A stretch of 64,000 bases of DNA from Spirodela intermedia (lineage: Eukaryota; Streptophyta; Magnoliopsida; Alismatales; Araceae), in the NCBI GenBank assembly GCA_902729315.2, contig LR746266.1, positions 4,288,759 to 4,352,758 on the forward strand, given 5' to 3'. Made by a program: the position numbers and the translations under genes. The notes beneath the pieces are model-generated. The model saw nothing but the letters and a program-made list of their open reading frames with translations. It ran no database searches and was not told the origin of the DNA. Below, piece by piece: positions 10,642 through 23,348 of the stretch. Positions within the stretch are counted from its first letter, which is position 1. Every line of letters begins with the position of its first letter.

Positions 10642-11689
10642 TGTTTCAGAGTTGCAAGATCTTTCTCCCTATGCACAAATCGTTTGAGTGCTTGCGCAAA
10701 AGTTGTGCGTGTCACTTCATCTGCTTGGAGTATAAGGCCATTTGGTAGATGAGTCCTAGTTACTTTCTTGTCTCATGTTTGGTTTTAAAAGTTTTCTACT
10801 TCTTATGTCTCGTGCTCACGAAGTGACTTGTTTTTAATATCTTGAACAATTGTTACTGGATAAGTTGATATTACGTATATTAGTATTTAATTATGCAACC
10901 AGTGCAACAAACATAAAATCTTGATGTTTACCTTATAAAATGCAAACATAGAAATAATTATCTCTAGATACAAAATAAAAATAAACTCCTTGAACTAGGT
11001 TAATATGGAATGATTGTGTGCAATTGTCTCTCTCTCTCTCTCCTTTTTTTCATATATAAGAATTTAAGCCATATTCAACTTTACTCATGTATATATATTT
11101 AGTGGTAAGTTGTGAGTATCATGGTTGATTGGTTGCTCAAAATTGTCATAATTAAAGAGTGATAAAACTAAAATTTATAATATTCAGATGTCTTTTGAAT
11201 GATAATGATGGAATTTTTGATGAAGAATTAGATGTGAAGATGGAAAAAGATTAACTAAGACACAAAAGAGAAGAAGGGACTAAACCTAAATTGTTGACTT
11301 CTCAATCAACAATTCATGAGTAATTAAAAAATCAAGAGATTATTAAATTCAGTTCATGAGTTGAATTAGTAAAGTTCTAATGTGCAGCACTAAATTCCCA
11401 CCTCTAGATCACTCTATGTCACTTCAGATATCAATACAAAGGTTGAGGGAATCTTAAACCACTTCTAACCTTGTACAATCTCCTCTCTTAAAAATGTGAT
11501 CTACCTTGACTTACTTAACAAGGAAATAAGGGATCATAAGAGATAGAAATCGAATTTAGTGTCTACTCTAATCAATGTGATATATCTTATTAGATTATAG
11601 GCCAGATTAATCTTTGATAGATCAAGATATTATGAAACCTAAAAGAATAAAGAAGGTAAATGAATGGTGGATAAAGATCAAGTTTTCAC
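10642..11689 (+). other. PAO 3' flank passing into AT-rich repeat D (copy 1)
   Basis: Starts with the PAO 3' UTR. From roughly 11.2 kb the DNA is AT-rich and appears, reversed, to continue the D part of the X-C-D repeat whose second copy is at 35233-36900. A short (CT)n lies at 11023-11042. No coding potential. Confidence 0.4.
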
Positions 11690-12508
11690 TAATAAGTCTT
11701 AATTATTATGAGTTAATGATTAATTATTAATATATTTTAAGCCTTAACTTACAATAAAAATACTTATATGTGTTCAATTGTGAAAAATGATTTTAGTTAA
11801 GTAATATTAATTTTGATTAACTATGTAATTTTATGTGAATTTATATAATCTTATTTTTGAGATAGACAAACAGAAATAAAATAAAATAAAAAGATTGAAA
11901 AAGAAGAAAACCCACTAGCTAATTGGGTCAACAAGTAGGTTGGAAGTATAGTTCAGTAGAGCCATGACTAGAAGGCTAAAGTGGCTAAGAGATTGGTAGA
12001 AGACACATGAGCATCATTCTCCTTCTACTCACTAATAGTCAAAGAGTGGGGTAAAGAATGGTTATACACACGATAAAAAAATATATCCATTCCCAAATCT
12101 TGTAATACTATATATATGTCGTAAAACTCAAAAAATAATTAATGTGAGACTAAACTACTTATCAAAAAAAATTCAATGATTTTTGTACCTAAAATATCCT
12201 TATTTATGAGAAGTAAATACCTAAAGTTTCATACCATTTTCACAAAATTTAAATGTATTTTATCTTCACTATTGAGTCTAATAATTATAAAATTATATTT
12301 TTACATAAAATTATAAAGTAGTACTTGATATTATATTACATCATTGTGATCGACCTGATTTTTTTAACATTTTAAAAACTTTTAAAAACTTAAAATATAA
12401 TTAATATATTTATTTAAAAATACTTTTAAATGTCATAAAATTAACATTATTTAGTTTTATAAATATTTAAATTTACAAGATTTATTGTACAATGATTGAG
12501 TCACATCA
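11690..12508 (+). repeat. Family-1 LTR, copy C (internally deleted)
   Basis: Both ends align with the family-1 LTR (TAATAAGTCT start, GAGTCACATCA end), but roughly 800-900 bp of the centre is missing. Flanks are TTCAC (11685-11689) and CTCAC (12509-12513), a probable target-site duplication with one change. The start TG has decayed to TA. Confidence 0.8.
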
Positions 12509-14286
12509 CTCACCTAATGTCACAGCTAGGCAAATACCTTAATCATGATCCCTAACAATTTTGACTAAGATCGAACAAAGAGAATCACTAGAATGAGGAT
12601 GAAAAGAACAAAACTTCTTGAATAAAACATGAAATCAAATGACAATGCAATTTAATTGCATCTTGTTTTTCTAATTGGACGTGTGATTGGATTCCTCCTC
12701 AGAAGTTCTTCAACTTGCCTCCAGAGGTTGAGTTCTTAAATAACATCTTATCTTCCTTTTGGTTGCTCCTCTCCTAAGTGTAAAATGCTCATATCTCTCC
12801 TCTAAGTGACCTTTTTTTTCTCCCCTTTGTTGTGTACTCATTCTCAATCCTTAGACTGATGTAGGACGGGGTGAGAACCCTTGTACTTGATCAATGAAAC
12901 TCAAGACCCGAGATGGGGCAATTAGACCGATCCAATAAAAATGTTTGGACTTTAGACTCTAGGTCTGACCACCTAACCTAAGTATAGGCAGGCATATCAA
13001 TATGTATTATCAACCCAAGACAATTCGGGAAAACACTTGACGATGGTAAGTGTGAGACCCTCTCGGTCCACGTCTAGACAGACGGCAGAATGATCGTCGT
13101 GAAGTAGCCTAGGGCTGCAGCTCACGAATGATGACGAGTCTAACGCAGCATCATAAGTCTTATCTTGTTTACGTTCTCCAAATGTCAGTGGAAATAAGTT
13201 GAGAATATCCTTCGAAAGATAATTAAACTTAAGTAAGAAGAGGTATGGAGCTAACCTTTGGGGCTGCATAGCCCGACGGGTCGTGATGGAGTGGAGACTC
13301 GACATAAGTAGAGATGCTCGGTGAAGAGCGATGCTCAACATCGATAGTTGGTCCTAGTCAAGAGTCGTAGTAGTCGTCGCCGTAAGGCGTGGCGCGGTCG
13401 GTGTGGGCATGGGCCTGCCGGTGGGCCGAAGGGCATGCTAGCGGGCATGCGCAGCAAGCCGCATAGCGTGCCTTGGGGCACATGAGCAGCGGTGCCGAGT
13501 GAGCGTGTGGGCCGCAAAGTTGGCACGCGGGGCACGCGCGGCGGTGGCGCTTCGGTGGGAATGCCGAGCATCAGCAGTTGGGCGGAAGCCCAACCATCAT
13601 CGAAAGGATCAGCCTTCTCTGGTGGCACCGGGAAGCGGAGTAGAGGAAGGAGACGATCCCGGCTGATGATACTAGGGAGGGTTGAGCCCTCCTGGTCTAG
13701 GTGGCGTCAGAAATGGCGCAACGGCAGTGGATCGTCGGGAAACTCTAGTGGGGGCCTATGCAGAGCTTGGACTGGATCTGGCTCGTCGGCACGGCTGCAG
13801 GGTCTCTCCCAACGTCGGCGACAGGTAGGCATTCGTCGGCGAACGGCTAGTGACTGGGCGGAGTGGCGGATGGCGGCTTCGGCGAGTTTATGGTGGAGTT
13901 CTAAAGGGAGAGGGGGCAGTCGAACTAGGAGTCAAGAGACTCCAGCAGAGTGCTTGGCGACGACTCGTAGGGAGGCAAAGTAAGCCCCTGTTGTCACGAT
14001 GGTGTGACAGGGTTCCAGCAGAGGCGGCGGCGGTTGCAGCGGCAATTGCGACCATTTTGTCTGATGATGGCGGTGATCTCACGAGCAGCAATGAAGATGT
14101 CCGGCAGTGGCAATTGGTCTTAGGCGGCGGTGGGACTTCTTAGGCAGCAGCGTCACAATGAACGAAGTCCTCAAAGGGTATCGACGGCCTTCCTCTCCCT
14201 CCTTCCCTCCCTATCCTAGGTCATGAAGAAGGTAACTCACAAACGATAATCTCTCACAAAATTTGGTGCTTCCTGTTGAGGGGGGG

Positions 14287-15890
14287 TGACGTGACTCAGT
14301 CGTTGTATATTAAATCACGCAAATATAAAATTTATAAAACTAGAAAATACGAATTTTCGGATATTTAGAAGTATTTCTAAATAAATATATCAATTATAAT
14401 TCAATTAAAATTCCAAAAATAGCAGTAATTTTCCAGTCGATCACAGGGATGTAATATAATATCTGGTAATTATTCAGAATTTTTCTCAATGAGTACGATT
14501 TTCTTACGAATTTTATACTAGGAAATAAAAAGGAAATATATTTAAAATTCACGAAAAAAGGAAATAAGGGTGCGGGCGTCAGGATGACGTCAGCACCCGG
14601 CGAACGCGAATCAGGTGGAATAGAGTTCCGCCCGGCGATTCTTACGTAGGCGATTACAGACGACTCAATTAATCAAGTTAAGATCTGTAAAAGCCGGAAG
14701 AATCGTAATTGAACGAAGTATAGTTTGGTAAATTAAAATCAACAAAGTATCACTAAATGAAGCGTAAATTAAATTGAAAGCAGGAAAACAGAGTTCCGGC
14801 GTCGCGACGGCGATGCGTCGGCGATGCACCGGAATCCTGAGCGTTCGGGAGGATCCTCGTGCAGTGTCCACGGCCTCGAAGGCTCTCCTTGGACAAAGAC
14901 GACGTGGGCAATCTCTAGATCTTCTCGCGAAGTCTAGAGACCAATGAAGTGGGTCGTCGAATCGTCTCCGGCGGCTGTCACCCGGCGGAGCGGAAAAGCG
15001 GCGACTTTGCGGCTCTCCGGCGGCTGTCACCCGACGGAGAGGGGCTGGATGGAGGTGAGGCGCGTGTTAGGGAGCTTCATCCTCAGGTCCGCGCAGCAAG
15101 AGGAGGCTCTTCATCGCATCTGGTACGCTCTCAGGAGGTGGCGACTGGTCTCCCGGCGGATCGTCCTCTTCCCGACGGCGGCTTGTTCGTCGATCAATCG
15201 GAGATGATTTACTCGATGGATTGCGATCCTTTTATCGCGAATCGTTCAGAAATTTTAGTAGCAATGCTCCGCGAATCGCGTTGACGAGATTTTCGCCGGT
15301 GATCCAGCGATTCCGGTTGCTTAATCCTTCACCGGCAATCTGCAGGAAAGTCGCGATAATCAGTTAAAAATATATGAATTTTGACTCTGGGAGGATTCGA
15401 ACCCCCGGCGGTCGCCCGCCCCTGAACAAGGTGTGACGCGGGTTTAGTCCCACATTGGTTGTGCGCGGATTATTCGGGCGAATATATAGTAAAGTCCTCC
15501 ACGTCTATGACCATTCCTTGCCCCACAGCCGGCTGACCACCGGTGACGTGGAAGGGGAGTGGCGCACACGTGCCCCTATCGATCCAAGCAAGCTGCTCGA
15601 GCCCCTGCTCGCGGCTTCTCCCCGACTGCGCTTCCGACCCGCTTGCGGGCCCGGCTGGCCGGCGGGTCCCCCCATTTTGCAATATTTTTATTTTTATTTC
15701 TTGTTCTTCATTTATCTCAAAAGTAAGACTGTAAAAATCGTATAAAATCACATAATTACCCAAAAATTCACGTTAATCAATTGAAAACCAAAAATCATTC
15801 TTTAACACAAATATAAGTCTATTTATCATCAGTTAAGGCTAAAACTATATTATTTACTAATTATTAACTCATGATAATGAAGACTTATCA
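14287..15890 (-). repeat. Family-1 solo LTR, copy D (young), nested in family 2
   Basis: TG...CA in reverse orientation, 1604 bp, with flanking GGGGG at 14282-14286 and 15891-15895. Removing the LTR and one flank restores a run of six C that matches the uninterrupted family-2 copy at 33857-33862, so the insertion is well supported. Sequence is close to copy A but without the 144-bp duplication. The insertion lies about 20 bp downstream of the family-2 TATA box. Confidence 0.9.
15447..15488 (+). promoter_or_regulatory. snRNA-type USE plus TATA box, antisense in LTR copy D
   Basis: GTCCCACATTG (15447-15457; one mismatch to the USE core) is followed 25 bp later by TATATA (15483-15488). A transcript starting about 25-30 bp beyond would cross a GC-rich, hairpin-prone block and meet its first TTTT run at 15675-15678, so about 165-170 nt. 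The tRNA-like T-arm remnant (15393-15403 on this strand, reversed) sits just upstream. Confidence 0.4.
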
Positions 15891-16456
15891 GGGGGTCCTA
15901 CCTTCCCTTATATAGGGCCCGTAAGTGGGCTAAGAGGAGGTGGGCCCACTTGAGGCCCTCAAGTCCATAAGCCACAAAAAGGCTACAAAAGGGGCTTATT
16001 GGGCCTCTAAAAGAGAGACCCAATAAGTTCCCCTTAAAGGAGAAAGAGGAGGGCCCTCATACGGTGCTTAAGTGGGCCTCAAATGAAGACCCAAATAAGC
16101 CTCAAAAGAGGCCCAAAAGGAAAGAAACATAGGTCCCCCCCCTCAAGGTTTTAATTGGGCCTCAAAAGAGAGACCCAATAAAACCCTAAAGATAGGGAGA
16201 CACAAACAACAACACACACATAGAATTGGGCCCGCTAACACACAAATGTGAGGCCCAACAAGTCTGTGAAAATACAAAGAAAGATGAGGGTGAGCTCGAG
16301 CTCGTCATTGTCGCAAAGGTGAAATGTTATTGTCCCGAAGGGCTAGGCCGTGTAGCGAAAGTCTGGCTTCTTTGTCTTCACGTGTCAATCAAGCTAAACT
16401 CAGACTGCCGGTGTCTCTTGAGCTGATGGAGATGGATCCCGCTCACCATCATAGAC

Positions 16457-17518
16457 CATGGGGGAGAGTGTTCAGCCCTTAGATGAGATTTCTCTCTCCA
16501 AAGGCAGCCCAAGGAATTTGGGTGGTGCCTTGTGTGTCTTCTCACCTTCCGTCACCCTTGGATTTTTCTTAGCCCTTAGATTGGGTTAATTTAGGGGTTG
16601 AGATAGTCCCAAGGGTTGTCTCATAAGGAAGAGGGGTATGGTTGATCAGATGTGCCACATACCCCTCCCTCTAATTAAGGAAAGAATGAACCACCTATCT
16701 TAAGTGGGAGGTTCTCTTAATTTGAGGGGGGTGAAAATATCTCTTTTTAGTGGGCTTCCTTAAATAATGGAGGCTGTCCTATTAGCCCAAGGGCCTAATG
16801 TGACCTAAAACATAATAATAAAAAACAAGCCCATTACCAATAGATTATGATAAATAAGTAAATAAAATAAACTAGGCATATGGAGGAATCAACATGATAA
16901 ATCTAGACTCATTTACTAAGGGCTTAGGAGATATACAATAAATCATAAAAGTCATATATATATTATGTTTTTTAATTTAAATATTCACCAGTCAAAATAC
17001 TACTATTAATTCTGATTTAGTATTAATTTTTGGGAAAATAAATAACATTTAAATATTTATAATTTTTCAATAAATCCTAAAATACTCTAAAAATAAGAAA
17101 AAAGTATCTAAAAAGTCAATAAAAATACGTTTATCATATTAAATAACTATAAAATATTTTATTTATAATTTAGACATCATTTTTTTTATAATTATTATTC
17201 ACGTGAAGCATATAAATAAATAAATATACCTATTATAGAAAATATAAAAAATCACAAAGTTAGAAATATATTTACAGCATTGGTCATTAAAAATTGCTTC
17301 AACTATTTTAGGTATAATTAAATTTCATTTTTTATCAAATTAAGGATTAATCATGTAAATAATGACATCTTTAACATAAATAATTTGCATGTTATCATTG
17401 ATCTTCTTATTCATACCTATTGGGTTTGAATATAATTAATATCTATCATACCTCTCATCAATCACTAACATCTTATTTTTGGGTTTGATGTGGCTAAGTG
17501 AAGTATGAAGAAGAGGGG
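16457..17518 (-). repeat. X-C part of repeat X-C-D, copy 1
   Basis: Read in reverse, 16457-16850 (segment C, with CTCTCCCCCATGG and GGGACTATCTCAACCCCT-like stretches) matches 35880-36270. 16860-17400 (segment X, AT-rich) matches 35270-35880. Segment D continues on the far side of the family-2 insertion (12851 leftward). The class of the repeat is unknown; it may be part of an LTR element. Confidence 0.6.
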
Positions 17519-18556
17519 TACTGTGGCTTAATCATTGTTTATTAAATCACATAAACTTAAAATTTATAAAACTAAATAATATTTTTAGAGTTTTAGAACT
17601 ATTTGAATCTAAATATATCAATTATAATTCAAGAAAAGATCCAATAACAATAAAATAGTCTATCATAGGGATGTAAGACTAAATAAAATTTTGATTATTT
17701 TTTTAAAAATATGGTTCTTTTTATGATTTTTAGAGTAAATAATAAATGAAAAATCTATTTACTTTTTTTATGAAAAGTGAAATTTAGGGTAGACATCAAG
17801 ATGATGTTAACACCTAATGAATGTGATTTAGGTAATTCTTACATAAACAATTAGACATATTTAATTGGTCAAATTAACATTTGTAAAAATCAAAAGAATC
17901 ATAATTGAATAAAGAAGAGTTTACAAACTTGAAATCATATAAATATGAATTAATTTTAATGTTGGAAAGATAGAGTTATAGGGTCATAGTGATAATTGTT
18001 AAAACTATGAGTGTTCAAGATGATTATCATGTAATGTCTATAGCCTTAAAGACTCTTTTCTCTTTGTGCATCCACAATGTGGATAATTTCTAGATCCTCT
18101 TGTGAAGTTTAAGATGATCCTGATGTATAAGATGGATATATGTTAATACTTATTTTTGTCTTCAATGTACCTCTCTCACATATGTGTGTACAATCTCTCC
18201 TTCTCCCACACTTCATGGGCCCCTAGTGATCTAGAAGAAGAGAGAGTGACACTCATGTGCTATGATAGGTACTTAGCAACTTGGGCCCCTAGCTCATGGC
18301 TCCCCAAATTGTGCTTTTCACTCATGTTCAAGTCTTTATTAATTAGTGGTCCCCTATTTTTTTATTATTTTATTTTATCTAAAAAATATTATTATAAAAA
18401 TTATAGAAATTCACAATATATTTAGCTAAAAATTCATATTAATCAATTAAAAATTTATTTTCTTAATTTAACATAAATATAAGTATATTTATCATGAGTT
18501 AATATTTGAAATATAATATTAATTAATTATTAACTCAAGATAATAAAGACTTTTTA
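17519..18556 (-). repeat. Family-1 LTR, copy F (old, internally deleted)
   Basis: Outer parts align with the LTR in reverse orientation (GTGGCTTAATCATTG left end, AATAAAGACTT right end), but about 600 bp of the centre is missing. Both terminal dinucleotides have decayed and the flanks AGGGG/GGAGG are only partly alike. Confidence 0.75.
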
Positions 18557-20351
18557 GGAGGTGAACTGCTTTCCTATAGTTTTATTCTATTGAATTATTT
18601 TGTCTACATATATTGATTTTGACACACATTCTAACACAATCTCAAATTTATATAAAAATTTATGTAAGTCTCTTCTTTTTTGTCATGGGGTCGCTGTTAT
18701 CTTTTTCTCTCTCACTCATGACTATGAGGGTCAATGTGCACTTGTCATTGTGTTTAAATACCTATTATCTAATAATATTTATGACTAAAACTTAATAAGA
18801 CATTACTATATAATTCATATTAAAATTCATATTAATGTCTCTTGTTAAATACAAAGAGATTGATTGATCTGTTACGAAAAATTAATTTAGTTTATATATA
18901 TACTGATTTAATATTTTATTATTATTTTAAAAATAATAAAATAAAAAGATAAGGTGAAAAGAATAAAGAAAGATAAGTAGAGAAGGGAAGGAAGAAAAGA
19001 GAGAGAAGAGAGAGAAGAGAGAGGAAAAGAGAGGAAGAGGGAAATATATCTCACAAAAGAGTGAGAGTGAGGGAGAGACCTCATGAGAAGGTGAGAGGAA
19101 GATTGATTGAGAGAGAGAGATCTCATGAGAGATGGAGAGAGAGAGAAAGGTTTCACCAGAGAGAGGGAGAGAGAAATAATATAATAATAAAGACAGAAAA
19201 ATATGGTCAACCTATTTAACAATAGCCATGATTCTTAAACAAATAAGTGTTAAAAAATTTACACACATGACATGAGGTTAGCAGTAAATACCTTTACCTT
19301 ATTTATCATTTTAATGCTCATTAATTAACTTTTAATCTCACTAATTTATGTTCAAAAATAAAAAAAATACTTTTTATTTGTATAATGTCGAGAACATGAA
19401 CATGTTGAGATTCTGACTACAAAAATCAATAAGAAATAAGTTGGATATGATCTTAGCTTGATCTTAGATAAATTTTAGAGGATTTAGAGAAGGAACAACA
19501 ATCTTTCATCAGGATTTGAATCAATTCTACTCATTTCAATAGAAACATACATAAAACAAAAATATCTTTTTGTAAAATATAAATAAAGAATAAAATTATA
19601 CAAATAAATATTAAAAAAAGAAAAAAATAGTACTCTTCCAAGACAATTAAGGACACTAGTGTGATGATTTGGTTTCATCCGAATGTGCCACACCATATGA
19701 GAAGTCACAAAAACTATCATCTAAAAGTATTGTGCCACTTGTCGGAAAGATCAACTAAAAAAAGGGTTGACCACATTGTCACTATCGTTTAGAGGGAGAA
19801 GTAAAAAGTTGACCGCTCACCAAAAGCCTTGAGTGTAGTCAAGGAAGGAAGAAGTGAACTTGCCGATTGCCAAAGGCGTTGATCATTTAAAAAGAGGAAA
19901 GAATGGATGTTGTCTTTTTAGCTACTGTTGGGTTTGTAAAAATAACTAATAGTATCTATTTTATCAAATAATAACTAATTATTATCTTTATATCCTTGAT
20001 GGTGATACATGTAAGAACTTAAGTTCTTAGTATTGTGGCACTTTGTGCGCCACTGGAATATGTTCTTTGTCACATGATGCACTAAGCAATGTAGGATTAA
20101 CTTGCCACGAACTACTAATGATTGGGAATTTAAGTCCTTGATACTATGACACTTCACTCAACATTAGATCAACCTTTTTGGTCACATGCATGCTAAACAA
20201 CACAAGATTTGTGAATTGTCAATTAAATGCTTCATGTTTTGGATATCATGATGGTTTGTCTATTACGAGATCTATCATTTTTGGTAATGTGGTCTACTAT
20301 ATTACACGACACTCTAGACCATTACTTCTAAAACAAATGAGATTTAGTCCC
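18557..20351. other. AT-rich intergenic DNA with GA-rich tract
   Basis: Contains a purine-rich tract (about 18965-19175, GAGAGA with interruptions). Otherwise AT-rich with many stops in all frames. The short ORFs show no motif. I see no gene. Confidence 0.5.
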
Positions 20352-21995
20352 TGATAAGTCTTTATTATCATGAGTTAATAATTAGTAAATAATATAATTT
20401 TAGCCTTAACTCATGATAAATAGATTTACATTTATGTTAAAGTGTGAAAAGTAGTTTTTAGTTGATTAATGTGAATTTTTGGTTAATTATGTAATTTTCT
20501 ATGAATTTATATGATTTTTATAGTCTTATTTTGAGATAAATGAAGAAAAAGAAATAAAAATAAAATTATAGCAAAAGTGGAGGACTCGCCAACCAACCAA
20601 ACCTGCAAGTGATTGTAAGTGTAATCGAGGGGAGCCATGAGTAGGGGCTCGAGCAACTAAGACTAATAGGGGCATGTGTGGGCCGCTCTCCTTCCACCTC
20701 ACTAGTGGCTAGTCGGTTGTGAGGCAAAGAGTGGTCTTACACGTAGTAGAAAGGGACTCATTGCTTGCAAATATGATATAACTATATAGTTGCCCAAAAT
20801 TTCGACACACAAGTGATGTGGGACTAAACTCTCACATCTTTCCCCCAAATGGCTTCGAAGGCGAGCAAACGGTGTGGGTTCGAATCCTCTCAGAGCTAAA
20901 ACTCATATTTTTATCTGATTATTGTGACTTTCTTACATATCGCTAATGAAAAATTAAGCCATCAGAATCGCTAGATCATTGGAGAAAATCTTATCAATGC
21001 GATTCATAGAGTATTGTTACTAAAATTGTTGAATGACTCAGGATAAAAGGATCACGAATCCATCGAGTAAATTGTCTCTGATTAATCAACGAACAAGTTA
21101 TCATTAAGAAGAGGACGATCCACTGAGAGACAAATTGCTACCTCCTAAGAGTGTAGGAGATGTGATGAAAAGTCTTCTCTTACTATGCGAACTTGAGGAT
21201 GAAGCTCCCTGACATGCACCCCACCTCCATCCAACTCTTCTCCATCGGGTGACAATTTTCAAAGAGTCATAAAGTCGCTATTTTGTCTACTCCGTTGGGT
21301 GACAGCTGTTGGAGATGACTCGACGACTCATTTCATTGATCTCTAAACTTCATAAAGAGATCTAGAGATTGCCCACGTCATCTTTGTCTAAGGAGGGCCT
21401 TCGAGGCTGTGGACAGTGCACAACAATCTTCTCGAACACTCAGAATTTTAGTGCATTGCCGACGCATTACTACCGCGACGTCAGAACTCTATTTTCTTAC
21501 TTTCAACTTAATTTCTGCTTTATTTAGTGATCATTTGTGTAATTTAAATTGACCCAACTATACTTTATTCAATTATGATTTTTTTGGCTTTTACAAATCT
21601 AAATTTGATCAATTAAATTATCTATGATTGCTTACATAAGAATCGTCAGACGAAACTCTATTTCTGTGTGATTCGTGTTCATTAGATGATGATGTCATCC
21701 TAACATCTACACCTTTATTTCCCTTTTTTGTGAATTTTAAATATATTTCATTTTCATTTCTTAGTAGAAAATTCATAAAAACTCATATTCTTTGAGAAAA
21801 AATTTGAAACATTACTTGATATTATATTACATCCTTGTGATCAACTTGAAAAATTAACGCTATTTTTAGAACTTGTATTAAATTATAATAGATATCTTTG
21901 TTCAAAAATACTTCTAAATATCTGAAAATTGATATTTTCTAGTTTTATAAATTTTTAATTTATGTGATTTACTACACAACAGTTAAGTCACCTCA
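20352..21995 (+). repeat. Family-1 LTR, copy G (5' LTR of a gypsy element)
   Basis: TGATAAGTCT start, GTTAAGTCACCTCA end, 1644 bp. It is followed at once by a primer-binding-site-like sequence and a decayed gag, so this is a 5' LTR and not a solo LTR. It has the antisense USE/TATA arrangement (GATGTGGGACTAAA near 20816) and the B-box (GGTTCGAATCC near 20878-20888). Confidence 0.85.
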
Positions 21996-22001
21996 AATTT
22001 T

Positions 22002-22020
22002 TTCGTGCTATTACAAGGGA
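22002..22020 (+). other. Decayed primer-binding site (Asp-tRNA type)
   Basis: Seven bases after the LTR end, CGTGCTATTACAAGGGA lines up with the common plant gypsy PBS GGCGCCGTTGCCGGGGA. Five of the seven differences are C-to-T or G-to-A, as expected for methylation decay. Position and pattern both fit. Confidence 0.6.
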
Positions 22021-22291
22021 TGTATTACATAACATTTAGTATTTTTTTTCTCTCGGAGTACATAAAAATAAATAAATTAACTCTTGTTTTATTTTCTTCT
22101 TGTCAAAAAAAATAAAAATGAAGGGAAACAAGGCAAGGACTGGAGAATATTGAAGGATGGTAATAATTATTAATTTTTTTCCTCAAATTTATTCATTTTT
22201 ATGTATGGTAGAAGATCCTTGCATCTAAGGTTAGAAAATCTTTTCACTATTTAATTCAACATTAAAAATCTGAAAAAAAAAAATAATTTTG

Positions 22292-23100
22292 ATGGATCTT
22301 GAAGGAAGTACAAGTCAAATTGAAAACAATCCTATAGCTATGAAAAATCATTATATCCCTGATTTATTTCAAAGAGCATCCAATATTAGAGTTCCATTAA
22401 CACATATTGTTAAATTCGAAATAAATCCAAGAAATTTTCAAATGCTCCCTAATTTTTATGCATTGACTTTAGATGAACCTCATTAGAATTTAATTTTTTT
22501 TTATGTGGTCTGTGATTTAGTTAGTCTCCCTTAAGTTACACTAAAAATTATTAAGATGAAATTATTTCTTCATACACTTAGAGACAAAATTAGTCATTGA
22601 CTATCCACATTAGATAGAGAATTAACTAGTTAGAAAAACATGTTCTCATCATGGAGTTTTATCCCTTAGGAAAAACTCAAAATATGAGAAAATATATATG
22701 GAGTTTTTTTCAAAGATTAAGAGAAGCTTTACATGAGACATGAGAAAAATTTAAATATTTACTTAGAAAATGTCCTCATCATGCTTTACATAAGTGATAG
22801 CTCAATAGAATTTTTTAAAATGGATTATTAGAACAACATAGAAATATGGTTGATTCTATATGTGGATGAACTTTTATAGAGAAAACCTTTGATGAAATTT
22901 ATACCTTTTATGAGAATTTAAGTGAAAATTCTAGAGATCAAGCCTCTTTTGAGTTATATGATAAGAATAAGAAGAGAGAAATTTATGAATTGTATCATGA
23001 TGATGATTGTAATTTAAGAAATGAGGTTAATCAGATTAATCAAATATTAGAAAAACTTGATTTACTTATTGAGAATATTAGAAAGCCTCGTAACTTTTAA
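22292..23100 (+). pseudogene. Ty3/gypsy gag remnant
   Basis: An ATG at 22292 begins about 64 readable codons, after which stops and indels intervene. Around 22545-22620 the frame reads IIKMKLFLHTLRDK, the capsid stretch that in intact plant gypsy gag is KLFPFSLRDKA. Near 22705-22785 ALHET.EKFKYLLRKCPHH matches the conserved gag motif ending in RKCPHHG. No protease, RT or integrase follows before the next LTR at 23349, so the element is truncated as well as decayed. Confidence 0.75.
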
Positions 23101-23348
23101 TTAAATATATATAGTGTATGTCCTATATATGGTGAAAATGATTATTTCGAATTTCAATATTATAATTTAGATCAGTCACAAGGCTCACTTGGTTGCTCAT
23201 GAATTCACGTAGACCTATGACATTGTCTACACTTAGACATTCTCTAGTGATTTGGTTCAACTCTATTTGAGTGATACTTTCTCTAGTGGTAAATCAAGTA
23301 TGGTCTTTATATTAGTCGGATGTTTCTAATACCTTTCTCTATGATGAC

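Larger units (their letters stand above)
12857..16451 (-). mobile_element. Family-2 solo LTR, copy 1 (TGATG...CATCA), interrupted by LTR copy D
   Basis: The element is flanked by perfect 5-bp duplications TAGAC at 12852-12856 and 16452-16456 and has inverted termini TGATG...CATCA. Without the nested LTR it is about 1986 bp. Read on the minus strand it has a CTATATAAGGG TATA box near 15907-15916, then a GC-rich 1.3 kb body. Copy 2 (33611-35232, opposite orientation) matches it. No internal domain or protein motif was recognised, so it is best viewed as a solo LTR of an unnamed family. Long open frames at 13492-13983 are antisense and unsupported. Confidence 0.8.

Noticed and set aside
13492..13983. 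163-codon open frame on the plus strand
   Set aside because: It is antisense to the family-2 LTR, GC-rich and of low complexity, and the matching part of copy 2 does not keep a corresponding protein.
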